In this document: in pieces, positions 7,729-16,428 of the stretch
How the letters are laid out: each line of letters starts with the position of its first letter
Numbering within the stretch: position 1 is the stretch's first letter
Assembly: GCA_045106685.1 (NCBI GenBank)
Contig: JBGCFB010000115.1
Coordinates: 4,318-68,317, forward strand
Source of the DNA: JAUIGE01 sp045106685
GTDB lineage: Bacteria > Bacteroidota > Bacteroidia > J057
Direction of reading: 5' to 3'
DNA: 64,000 bases
Position numbers and translations under genes: made by a program
Notes under the pieces: model-generated
What the model saw: the letters and a program-made list of their open reading frames with translations, nothing else
Databases searched by the model: none
What the model was told of the DNA's origin: nothing

Positions 7729-8646
7729 CTATCGGCTCACCACCAAAGACTCGCGCGCTTTCTCCCAGGCATTCGCCAAGCGCGCCTGAAGCGCTTCGCT
7801 AGCCACCACGAGCGGCAAGCGTACATTGCCCTCGCATACACCTTGCAGTACAAGCGAATGCTTTACGCCTGCCGGATTTCCCTCATCGAAGTGCATGTTC
7901 ATGATATCAAGCCATGTATAATGCAGCTTGCGTGCTTCCTCCATCCTTGCTTTTCCCGCCAAGTCGATAATATCACTAAAAGCCTTAGGTAAGGCATTAG
8001 CTGCGACGGAGATGACTCCGTCGAATCCGACGGCCATTTGGCTCATGCCAAGCATGTCATCGCCTGACATGATACTGAACGAGGTCTCAAGGCCCATATT
8101 GGCACGAAGCTTCACCAGTTCCATGCATTGAGCCATGCTGTCAAAGGCTTCCTTAACCGCGACGATATTCTCAAAATCGGCTGCAAGCCTAAGCGTAGTT
8201 GCCGGAAGCATATTGATCGCCGTACGACCCGGAACATTATAAAGAATGATATCGGTATTCACAGCCTCCGCAAGACGCGCGTAGTGCTGGTAGAGACCTT
8301 CCTGGTGAGGCTTATTATAGTATGGAGTAACAGATAGAAAAGCATCGGGCTTAAACTCCTGTTCGATTTCTAGCGCATATTCAATAAGCGCAGCAGTATT
8401 ATTTCCACCCATTCCAATAACAAGGGGAAGCTTCCCTGCATTCTCTTCAACAATAACTTCAAGGACTTTTTTCTTCTCATCGCGACTCATGGTCGCTGGT
8501 TCGCCCGTAGTGCCAAGCGCTACTAAAAACTGAACACCGCCATCGGTAACGTATTTCACCAAGCGACGCAATGCAGTGAAGTCGATATCTCCTGTCTGCG
8601 TGAATGGCGTAACCAATGCAACACCAGTCCCTGAAAATTTTGTCAT
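7729..8646 (-). CDS. dapA: 4-hydroxy-tetrahydrodipicolinate synthase
   Basis: 305 residues, a full-length DapA. By position against the E. coli enzyme the catalytic set is complete: Schiff-base lysine K165 (IVAVKEA), triad residues T46-T47 (GTTGE), Y110 (TPYYNKP) and Y136 (ILYNVPGRT), and substrate-binding R141. It condenses pyruvate with aspartate semialdehyde at the branch to lysine and diaminopimelate for peptidoglycan. It is the last gene of a tight minus-strand run: its start overlaps the stop of the DUF6913 gene by 4 nt (ATGA type), which in turn overlaps ligA. No promoter is seen directly upstream, so it probably depends on the ligA transcript. Confidence 0.96.
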   Translation of the reverse strand: MTKFSGTGVALVTPFTQTGDIDFTALRRLVKYVTDGGVQFLVALGTTGEPATMSRDEKKKVLEVIVEENAGKLPLVIGMGGNNTAALIEYALEIEQEFKPDAFLSVTPYYNKPHQEGLYQHYARLAEAVNTDIILYNVPGRTAINMLPATTLRLAADFENIVAVKEAFDSMAQCMELVKLRANMGLETSFSIMSGDDMLGMSQMAVGFDGVISVAANALPKAFSDIIDLAGKARMEEARKLHYTWLDIMNMHFDEGNPAGVKHSLVLQGVCEGNVRLPLVVASEALQARLANAWEKARESLVVSR

Positions 8647-9203
8647 TTTTCGAGCATTTTAAGGTAAAAATCAAATTGATCCAGCATGGCTGGAACCTTC
8701 TGGCCATTTTCTGGCAGCGAAAGCATCAACTCATAGCACGCTTCCTGGCCTTCTACATAGACACCTGTGCGGGTGCGTGCATTGGCGAGGCGACAGAGGT
8801 ATTGAGCTGTTGGATTATTAGAATTGTCAAAATTCATCAAAATATCCATCTCTGTCTGAGCGAATTTACTCTCCACATCGGTAGTAGGAAGGCCCAGCCA
8901 GTTGAGTTTTTCTGGATTGATGAAAACGCCATTTGAAAGATTTGTAAAAATCGGCGTTGACTTTTTTATGAAGTTCAATTCAACCAGGAATACATCTTTC
9001 TTAGCCTTTTTCAGCTGATTGACATATTGCGTGAGGCGACCTTTGTCCTTTTCATTGATATCCTGCACATTGACAATAAACCCGACCCTTTTGGCCTGGT
9101 CTATATCAACAAAGTCATGGTTTACACGGCTCAATGATTTGGTACTCGCCTGCTTGAGGCGTCTCCTGGTGAGAATTGATTTTACGCGGCTTATCAAGCT
9201 CAT
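8643..9203 (-). CDS. Conserved Bacteroidota protein, DUF6913 type
   Basis: 186 residues, soluble, without signal peptide. It starts with a basic segment (residues 1-26, rich in Arg/Lys) and has an alpha/beta pattern: VGFIVNVQD, KKDVFLVELNFI, and an MDILMNFDNSNNPTAQYLC stretch followed by RTRTGVY. In Bacteroidota genomes short proteins of this kind are found beside dapA; I place it in the DUF6913 group from memory of that context. The gene overlaps both neighbours by 4 nt (ligA upstream, dapA downstream), so translation is probably coupled. Function is unknown. Confidence 0.75.
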   Translation of the reverse strand: MSLISRVKSILTRRRLKQASTKSLSRVNHDFVDIDQAKRVGFIVNVQDINEKDKGRLTQYVNQLKKAKKDVFLVELNFIKKSTPIFTNLSNGVFINPEKLNWLGLPTTDVESKFAQTEMDILMNFDNSNNPTAQYLCRLANARTRTGVYVEGQEACYELMLSLPENGQKVPAMLDQFDFYLKMLEK

Positions 9204-11194
9204 ATGATCATTTGTCGGAATTCGTCTTCACTGAGCACCGAAATGTCCAGCTTTTCTGCTTTGGCAATTTTAGAAGGCCCCGCATTCTCGCCCGCTAGTA
9301 AAAAACTTGTTTTACTTGATAGGGAGCTTTTGATTGCTCCTCCCATATGTTCTACAAGTTCTTTTAGTTCGTTTCTTCCAAAATGCTCAAAAACGCCGGA
9401 AATTACGAAACTTTTGCCTGCTAATAGGGATGAAGCACCTTCTTCTTTTTCTTTCGCAAAATGTAAGCCAGCTTTTTGCATCCGTTCGATGACGGCTAGC
9501 TGAGCGGGATCATCCAGATATTGCCTCAAACTCGCTGCAATGCGCTTTCCTATGTCCGGGGCAGCGGCGATTGTTTCTTCATCGGCAGCTTGCATCGCTT
9601 CAATAGTATAAAAATGCCGGACAAGTTTTTTTGCCACCGTTTGTCCTACGTAGCGAATACCGAGCCCAAACAAGACCTTTTCAAAAGGCTTTTCTTTACT
9701 CGCTTCAATACCTGCCAGAAGATTGTTTACCGATAGCTCCGCAAAACGCTCAAGCTCGATCAGGCGATCATAATCGAGGTCATACAAGTCCGCAGGGGTT
9801 GTTACGAGTCCGGCGTCTACCAACTGATTGGCACCTTCGGTTCCGAGGCCATCGATATCCATCGCGTTACGTGACGCAAAGTGCTGGATGCGACCTTTTA
9901 CCTGCGGAGGACAATGGTCGATATTGGGACAAAAATGATTGACTTCGCCTTCAGGTCGGATAAGATCGGTGCTGCAAGCCGGACAAGCTGTTATAAATTC
10001 AATTGGAACCGAATCGCCTTTGCGGCTTTCCTCCTGTACCTTGGTGATCTTGGGAATAATTTCGCCGCCTTTTTCGATCAAAACGGTATCACCAGCATGT
10101 AAGCCCAAACGCTCGATCTCATCAGCATTATGGATCGAAGCGCGCTTCACGGTCGTGCCGGCCAGATCTACAGGTTCCAGTTCTGCCACAGGCGTAATCT
10201 TTCCTGTACGACCAACCTGATAGGTCACACCGAGCAATTGAGTTGCTGCGGCTTCTGCTTTGTATTTATAGGCAATAGCCCAGCGTGGAGCTTTTGATGT
10301 CGTGCCCATTTCATCGCGAAGATCAAGTTCATTCACTTTGATCACGATACCATCAATTTCATAATTTAGGCTGTGGCGTTTCGCTTCCCATTCTTCCAGA
10401 TACTTTAATACATCCTCCATGCTAGAACAAACTGTATCCGAGCCACTGAGCTTAAATCCCCATTTCTGGAGCAATCGCATCTGCGCTTCGCCGGTAGTCG
10501 CAGTTAGGTCTTGCTCATACAGATCAAAAGCAATGAAGCTAAGTTTCCGCTGTGCTACCTGAGCTGAGTCCTGCAGTTTGAGTGAACCAGCAGCGGTATT
10601 GCGTGGATTCTTATATAAAGGCTCGTCCGCTTCCGCGCGCTTGGCATTCATCGCCTCAAAATCATCTTTATAGATCACCACCTCACCACGAACTTCGATA
10701 TAAGCTGGAGGATTTGGCGTATTGAGGCGAAGTGGAATGGTGCGAATGGTTTTGACATTGGCGGTTACTTCGTCGCCTTGCGTGCCATCACCACGAGTTA
10801 CAGCGCGTGTGAGCAGGCCATTTTCGTAGTGAAGACTCATGGAAGCTCCGTCGAATTTATGTTCCAAAAGGTAGGTATAGGCTCGTCCGCCCGTCAGTTT
10901 TTCTACCTGCTCATCAAAATCGGTAAGCTCCTCCTGGTTGTAGCTGTTGGCGAGGCTCATCATGCGTCGCTGGTGCACGAACGTGACAAAGTCCTTCGTG
11001 ACAGCGCCGCCCACACGAAGGGTAGGGGAGTCGGGATGCCGCAGCGTGGGATGTTGCTCTTCGAGTGTTTCCAGTTCTTTCAACTTCATATCAAAGTCAA
11101 AATCAGAAATGGAAGGCTCAGCCAACACATAATAGCGATAGTTATGCTCCTTTAGCTCGGCAGTCAGGCTGTCAATACGTTGTTTTTCAGACAT
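9200..11194 (-). CDS. ligA: NAD-dependent DNA ligase
   Basis: 664 residues with the full LigA domain order: Ia domain (YYVLAEPSISDFDFD, residues 21-35) for NAD+, adenylation domain with the nucleophile K113 in EHKFDGASMS, OB fold, a four-cysteine zinc finger (CPAC...HFCPNIDHC), helix-hairpin-helix repeats, and a BRCT domain at the C terminus (from about LAGKSFVISGVFEHFGRNEL). It seals nicks in replication and repair. It is the first gene of the ligA-DUF6913-dapA run, and a small hairpin sits immediately upstream of its start. Confidence 0.97.
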   Translation of the reverse strand: MSEKQRIDSLTAELKEHNYRYYVLAEPSISDFDFDMKLKELETLEEQHPTLRHPDSPTLRVGGAVTKDFVTFVHQRRMMSLANSYNQEELTDFDEQVEKLTGGRAYTYLLEHKFDGASMSLHYENGLLTRAVTRGDGTQGDEVTANVKTIRTIPLRLNTPNPPAYIEVRGEVVIYKDDFEAMNAKRAEADEPLYKNPRNTAAGSLKLQDSAQVAQRKLSFIAFDLYEQDLTATTGEAQMRLLQKWGFKLSGSDTVCSSMEDVLKYLEEWEAKRHSLNYEIDGIVIKVNELDLRDEMGTTSKAPRWAIAYKYKAEAAATQLLGVTYQVGRTGKITPVAELEPVDLAGTTVKRASIHNADEIERLGLHAGDTVLIEKGGEIIPKITKVQEESRKGDSVPIEFITACPACSTDLIRPEGEVNHFCPNIDHCPPQVKGRIQHFASRNAMDIDGLGTEGANQLVDAGLVTTPADLYDLDYDRLIELERFAELSVNNLLAGIEASKEKPFEKVLFGLGIRYVGQTVAKKLVRHFYTIEAMQAADEETIAAAPDIGKRIAASLRQYLDDPAQLAVIERMQKAGLHFAKEKEEGASSLLAGKSFVISGVFEHFGRNELKELVEHMGGAIKSSLSSKTSFLLAGENAGPSKIAKAEKLDISVLSEDEFRQMII

Positions 11195-11202
11195 GGGTCA
11201 TG

Positions 11203-11229
11203 CGTAGATTTTGCATTAGCAAATCTACG
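11203..11229. other. Short hairpin in the ligA leader
   Basis: cgtagattttgc (11203-11214) pairs with gcaaatctacg (11219-11229) with one bulged base and a 4-nt loop, 9 nt upstream of the ligA ATG at 11194. It could lower or regulate ligA translation or be part of the surrounding repeat; the sequence does not decide. Confidence 0.45.
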
Positions 11230-11237
11230 GAATGCCT

Positions 11238-11333
11238 GTTGAACAATTTGCAATGAACAATGGATAATTATTCATTAGTCATGTTTCATGAGGGAAGCCT
11301 TAGCCAATGATGACTAATTATTAATGATCAAAT
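11238..11333. repeat. AT-rich intergenic palindrome, ATTATTCATTAGTCAT words
   Basis: aattattcattagtcatg is followed after about 35 nt by the near complement atgatgactaattattaat. Similar AT-rich words (cattat, attcattat) recur at 22068-22130 and 63050-63200. It separates ligA from the end of the T9SS gene at 11343. Confidence 0.5.
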
Positions 11334-11342
11334 GAAAAATCC

Positions 11343-13214
11343 CTACTTCCGCACCATCACCGGCTGACTCATCACAGGCAACTGCTGTGCATCATCCTGC
11401 ACTTCTACATAATAAAGACCGTCTGGTAAATCACCCAGATGTAGCCTAATTGCTAGCCCATCTTGCATAGGCCGATGCCAATACTGCAATTCACGGCCCA
11501 GTGCATCGCGCACACGGATATGGTAGATGCCGGGCTTTGCGCCTGTGAGGCTGGTAAGGACGAGGTCAGTGGTAGGATTAGGCCAAACCTCGAAGCGACT
11601 TTCGCCGGGGAGTAGCGGTTCACTGCTGGTGGTGGGTGAGCAGCCTCGTTCAGTGATTGCTACTATAGGACCTGATGTGCCAAACTGGGTTACAATAACA
11701 TACCCGATTCCTCCAGCTTTGTAGTATTCTTCAAGAGTTTCTTGATAGTAAAAAGACTCTTTACAACTTCCTTCTAATCCAATAGCCACAAAGGTAAATG
11801 CAGAGTCTTTTCCAGCATTTAGGTAAACATGTTGCGCTGGTCTAGGGGTACCAATAGAGTATTCAAATTGACCAAAAATAACCTCTCTGGTATATATTGT
11901 TCCATTAATAATTCTTGCTATTGTGTCATACACTGTAAATTGAGGTGTAAATGGACCTTCATTGTAAAAAGGAGTCAAGCGAGAGTGATAATCTGTTGCA
12001 TTTAGGCAGGGTTTATCCATTAGGACAGTAACTCCTGCTGCATTAACCGCTAAAGTGCTATCTGTCAGATTTTCCATTGAGAAAAAGAGACTGTCTTCTG
12101 TTACCCCTGGTCCCAACTGCCCACAGATTCGAACTTCAGGAGGAATGGCAATGGCGGAAGTATAGGCGGTGTCCGCGCATTGATATATGCCATTGTACCA
12201 GTTTGAATAGGCAATCGCCATTACGGAAAAGGTGTCGGGTCGAGGGTAATGGTGGATTGGCAATGAGGGAAAAAGCCCATCTCGCCAATAGCTTGTGCCG
12301 TCGCCCATGTCGTACCGAACCGAATCTGATTTTGAACCATAATAGCTAATGGAGACTGCTTTTTCTCCAAAGCTCCTTTGCAAACGATGCCTCAACGAAT
12401 CCACTTTACAAACAGGGGTATCCAGGCCTACTCCCACCGTGACGCATCGCCTTCCGACACAGCCAAAGGTATCAACCGCAGTAAGGCAAACCTGATAATT
12501 CCTAGGTTGTGCGTATCGATAGGTATGTGTATAGCTGTTATTGTGAAGCGTAGTGCCATCGCCCATCTCCCATATAATGCTATCACTATAAGGCCCCCAG
12601 CCACCGAATGTATAATCTAAACTTACTTTAGGGCTAACTTGTGTAGAACTGAGGCCAACCTGGCAGCCACTATAATACCATCCTAAATCATCCACACAAT
12701 AGGAAAGTGCCCTCCCAGTTGTGTCATAAAATTGATTGTTAGCATTTTCAAAGCTTGATTCTAGGTAAAGAATATTTGAACAAGGCCCTCTTAAGATTAT
12801 AAGTAGTAATAATATCGGGCTTTGACTACTATCAGGAATAACAAGCGGCTGAAGTTGCCATTGGTGTGTTCGATTGAAATATTCATAACGCTTATTGTAC
12901 ATTCTCCCTCCATAATTATTGGTTACAGTGGTATCTTCATATTCTTCAAATATAAAACTCCATGCATTATACATATCTCCAAGTGAACCAATAGTTCGAG
13001 TAACACAGGAATCATAAAGAGCAAAAGAAAAATCCAGTGAGTCAAGTGTATAACTGGTGTCATTGGTGCTAATGGCCGATATGCTTAATTCAGCTCTGTT
13101 TCCAATAGCTTGCCAAGCTACTTCGGTCGTTAGTTTGATTTGCTGTGCCTCTAAATCTTGAAATAGGATGCTAAAAACAAAGAGTGTTATATATCGAAAT
13201 TGAAGTGTATTCAT
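11343..13214 (-). CDS. T9SS type A secreted protein with PKD-like domains
   Basis: 623 residues from the ATG at 13214, which gives a good signal peptide (YITLFVFSILFQDLEA then QQ); the 17 extra upstream codons would spoil it. The order is: N-terminal beta domain (to about residue 170) homologous to the secreted protein at 1780-2310; two PKD-like units with WEMGDGT and YDMGDGT signatures; a less clear region; and a type A sorting domain with FEVWPNPTTD and a final MVRK. It is exported by Sec, then across the outer membrane by T9SS, and attached to the surface or released. Its start is 49 bp from that of a divergent lipoprotein gene, so the two may share a control region. Confidence 0.88.
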   Translation of the reverse strand: MNTLQFRYITLFVFSILFQDLEAQQIKLTTEVAWQAIGNRAELSISAISTNDTSYTLDSLDFSFALYDSCVTRTIGSLGDMYNAWSFIFEEYEDTTVTNNYGGRMYNKRYEYFNRTHQWQLQPLVIPDSSQSPILLLLIILRGPCSNILYLESSFENANNQFYDTTGRALSYCVDDLGWYYSGCQVGLSSTQVSPKVSLDYTFGGWGPYSDSIIWEMGDGTTLHNNSYTHTYRYAQPRNYQVCLTAVDTFGCVGRRCVTVGVGLDTPVCKVDSLRHRLQRSFGEKAVSISYYGSKSDSVRYDMGDGTSYWRDGLFPSLPIHHYPRPDTFSVMAIAYSNWYNGIYQCADTAYTSAIAIPPEVRICGQLGPGVTEDSLFFSMENLTDSTLAVNAAGVTVLMDKPCLNATDYHSRLTPFYNEGPFTPQFTVYDTIARIINGTIYTREVIFGQFEYSIGTPRPAQHVYLNAGKDSAFTFVAIGLEGSCKESFYYQETLEEYYKAGGIGYVIVTQFGTSGPIVAITERGCSPTTSSEPLLPGESRFEVWPNPTTDLVLTSLTGAKPGIYHIRVRDALGRELQYWHRPMQDGLAIRLHLGDLPDGLYYVEVQDDAQQLPVMSQPVMVRK

Positions 13215-13263
13215 TTTAATTATCTTGTTTGAAATTAACTGTATTTTCAAAATAATAAAAGTC

Positions 13264-16200
13264 ATGAAGTATTATGTCTTCTTTTTGTGGCTAATAATTC
13301 TTTTAACCAGCTGTGATAGAAACCATGAGCACTTTGATGCTCAACGCTTAGAACCTGATTTGTATCATAGGAAAATGCAAATGCAAGATTTTAATTTAGG
13401 CTATACTCCTAGTTGGAAAATTAAAGATGCCTATGATTCTGTTGTGGTAAATGCAAGTGCATTTCAACCGCCAGCGACGCCTGGTATTGCATGCACATGG
13501 GATTCAAAAGGGCCTGAGGGAATCGGAGGAAGAGTGAGAGCAATGCTTTGGGGGCAGAACAATGAACTTTGGATTGCTGGTGTTGCTGGTGGGCTTTGGA
13601 GATGTAACAACCCTCGTGCCCAATCCCCAGCATGGCAGCATATTGCTGGACATAATTGGCAAGGCGGAGATCTACCCCATTTACCTATTTCTACCATTGC
13701 TCAAGACCCCAATAGGCCTAATATAATGTATGTAGGTACTGGGGAAGGATGGTTTGGAAACCCATCTTTATCTGGGGCAGGAATTTGGGTCTCTGTTAAT
13801 GGCGGTAACATTTGGAATCATGTGCCAAATACTGCTGTTACTCCAACCAATAGAGATTTCGACCATATTCAAAAAATTGTTGTTACCCCAACGGGAGCTG
13901 TCCTGATTGCAACGCGTGAATCAGGCTTATGGCGGGCTACCTTTAATGCCTTAGGGCAAATCACCAGTCTGATACAAGTGTTACATAACAATTTGGGGCT
14001 AGGAGGAACCTTGTCAAACAGAATAGCAGATATTGAAATTGCAGAGGATTTAAATGGAACTAATCAACACGACATTTTTGTTTCTGTTGGCTTAGGACCA
14101 GCAAGCCCTACCTCAAATATAGGGGTCGATTCAGATGGGATTTTTGCTTCTAGATTAGGGGGAGATGGAATAGTTGGTACCTGGACAAGGGTAAATAACC
14201 TAGGTAATGGATTACCTTCTGGGCCTTCGGCAGGACAGCCCGCAAATTTCAGTAGAATAGAACTTGCTGTTGCTCCTTCAAATCCTGATATTATTTATGC
14301 ATTGATCAATGAAGTGCCATCACCTAATTCGTTATTTTTTAGTAGCGTGTGTAATGGTATTTTTAAGTCTACAAATAGAGGGGTAACCTGGACTTATTCA
14401 CCATTTACGAATGCTTTTCCCAACATGGTACTGGAGCAATCTTGGTATAATATTGCGTGTAGTGTCGATCCAAATAATTCAGATAATTTAATTATCGGAG
14501 GGATTCATTTATACAATTCTGATAATGGTGGAGTGAGTTGGAATAGAATATCAGATAATAATCCTAATGGCCCAATCCCATATGTTCATGCAGATCAACA
14601 TAATATTTTGATACCTGGGAATATAAATGAAGTTTTTTATGCGAATGATGGAGGGATATATAGATCAGCTTCTAGAACGGTATTTAACTCCTTTCAGAAC
14701 ATTAATAGCAATCTAAGCATAACACAATTTTATTCAGTAGATATGAGTCCAGAATCTTGTGATAATACATGGTTAGGTGGCACTCAAGATAACGGTAGTA
14801 TGACAGGGGTTGGCCCTCAATTGAATTCTATTAACCACATTAATAACGGGTCAGATGCTGGCTTTTCGTTTATTGATGAGGATAATCCAGATATTCAAGG
14901 TTATTATTTTTTTGGTGGGAGTAGGTATGGATTTGATATAACAAACGATAAATGGGATACCCATATGATCAATACTCCCAATTCAGGCACTTCACCTCCA
15001 TTAATTGTGTCTTGGGGAGGAGCAAACCCATGTATATATAGCAGTGTGCATAACACGATTTTTTATGCAGGAGGATCAGGAATAATAGGAAGAATAAGAG
15101 ATGTTGGAGGCACTAATACGACTGCAGATATTTCGTTCAGTGGGATTTTTGGGAATTATTATGGTAACATGGATGCAACAGCATTTGGGTTATCTCCTTC
15201 AGATCCTGATATTTTGTACATAGGGATGTTCAATAAAACTACCGGGAGACATTTAGTGTTTTCTATAGATGATATAGGCCTGTTGTCAAGCCCTAATCAT
15301 ACTCCACCACTAGTAACAAGAACAGAATTAGGATATGTGACTTCAATCGCCGTTGATCCATTTGTTCCAACTGATAACCATATACTTTATACTGTCTCAA
15401 ATTTTGGAGTAAATCATTTATGGGAATCAAATTCTGGGATTTTAGCAACTAACTGGACAAATGCATCTAGTAACTTAAACCATTTAGCAGTTGATATTCC
15501 ATTTCGTTGGATTAGCTTCATCCCTTCCTTAGTTGGACAGAACCATGCACTACTAGGAACAGATATTGGGTTGTTTTGTACTGATGGTTTTACACCTCCC
15601 AATTGGCAAGCAATTATAGATGTGCCAGCCACTCGCATTGATATGATTGACGTGCGGTCGGATGGACTTATAACGGTAGCTACTCACGGAAGAGGAATAT
15701 ACACATCTGAATGTTTTTATGAAGCTCCGTTAGAACTTCAACTAAGTGCCTGGTTGGAGGGTCCATATGATCCTGGTACTAACGTGATGACCGCGAACCT
15801 TTCTAACAACGGGCTATTGGATCCTACCCAACCGTTTAGTAATGATCCCTGGAACTATACTGAAGGAGTATTTTGGGACCCTGCTATAGCTCCTCCCGGC
15901 ATTGTCGATTGGGTGCTTGTAGAATTAAGAGAAGTTGTTAATGATCCCACTACGGTTATCGACAGACAGGCAGGCTTTATTTTAGAAGATGGCACTATTG
16001 TGGCTACGAATGGACAAAATATAAGGCTATGTGAACCTTTGAATATAAATTTCCACGTTGTATTACATCACCGAAATCACCTAAGTATTGCCAGTGATCA
16101 GCAATTTACGGCAGGAAGTTCACCTGTCATGGTTGATTTTAAAGTACCAGGGTCCGCATATGTCAATCCTACCCTCCCAACTCCTCCCCAAAAAGCACTT

Positions 16201-16428
16201 GCCTCAGGTGAGATGGCGCTAGCAGGTGGAGAAGTTACAGGAGATTTTCAGATTAATGCGGTTGATATGGGATATATTTTATCAGCTGTAAACCAAAGTC
16301 CTGCGCTCCCTCCAGGCTATTGGTTAGCGGATATGAATTTTGATGGAGTAGTTTCCCCAAACATTCCACCAGTTGTCAACCTCCAAATAGCCCTTGGCAA
16401 TTACTTCTGGGTATCGCATATTCAGTGA
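13264..16428 (+). CDS. Large lipoprotein with BNR/Asp-box (VPS10-like) propeller and dockerin-like C terminus
   Basis: 1,054 residues from the ATG at 13264, chosen because it gives a lipoprotein signal peptide ending LLTSC with lipid-modified C17. The body holds repeated Asp-box elements (SVNGGNIWNHV, STNRGVTWTYS, SDNGGVSWNRI) set in beta-propeller blades, and a GIGGRVRAM segment near the start: the VPS10/sialidase-like propeller seen in many Bacteroidota surface proteins. The last 70 residues read like a dockerin type I pair: GDFQINAVDMGYILSAVNQ and ADMNFDGVVSP, both with calcium-loop aspartates or asparagines. No T9SS domain is present. The substrate or ligand is unknown. The stop overlaps the next gene (TGATG), so it is cotranscribed with the type B protein. 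Confidence 0.85.
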   Translation: MKYYVFFLWLIILLTSCDRNHEHFDAQRLEPDLYHRKMQMQDFNLGYTPSWKIKDAYDSVVVNASAFQPPATPGIACTWDSKGPEGIGGRVRAMLWGQNNELWIAGVAGGLWRCNNPRAQSPAWQHIAGHNWQGGDLPHLPISTIAQDPNRPNIMYVGTGEGWFGNPSLSGAGIWVSVNGGNIWNHVPNTAVTPTNRDFDHIQKIVVTPTGAVLIATRESGLWRATFNALGQITSLIQVLHNNLGLGGTLSNRIADIEIAEDLNGTNQHDIFVSVGLGPASPTSNIGVDSDGIFASRLGGDGIVGTWTRVNNLGNGLPSGPSAGQPANFSRIELAVAPSNPDIIYALINEVPSPNSLFFSSVCNGIFKSTNRGVTWTYSPFTNAFPNMVLEQSWYNIACSVDPNNSDNLIIGGIHLYNSDNGGVSWNRISDNNPNGPIPYVHADQHNILIPGNINEVFYANDGGIYRSASRTVFNSFQNINSNLSITQFYSVDMSPESCDNTWLGGTQDNGSMTGVGPQLNSINHINNGSDAGFSFIDEDNPDIQGYYFFGGSRYGFDITNDKWDTHMINTPNSGTSPPLIVSWGGANPCIYSSVHNTIFYAGGSGIIGRIRDVGGTNTTADISFSGIFGNYYGNMDATAFGLSPSDPDILYIGMFNKTTGRHLVFSIDDIGLLSSPNHTPPLVTRTELGYVTSIAVDPFVPTDNHILYTVSNFGVNHLWESNSGILATNWTNASSNLNHLAVDIPFRWISFIPSLVGQNHALLGTDIGLFCTDGFTPPNWQAIIDVPATRIDMIDVRSDGLITVATHGRGIYTSECFYEAPLELQLSAWLEGPYDPGTNVMTANLSNNGLLDPTQPFSNDPWNYTEGVFWDPAIAPPGIVDWVLVELREVVNDPTTVIDRQAGFILEDGTIVATNGQNIRLCEPLNINFHVVLHHRNHLSIASDQQFTAGSSPVMVDFKVPGSAYVNPTLPTPPQKALASGEMALAGGEVTGDFQINAVDMGYILSAVNQSPALPPGYWLADMNFDGVVSPNIPPVVNLQIALGNYFWVSHIQ

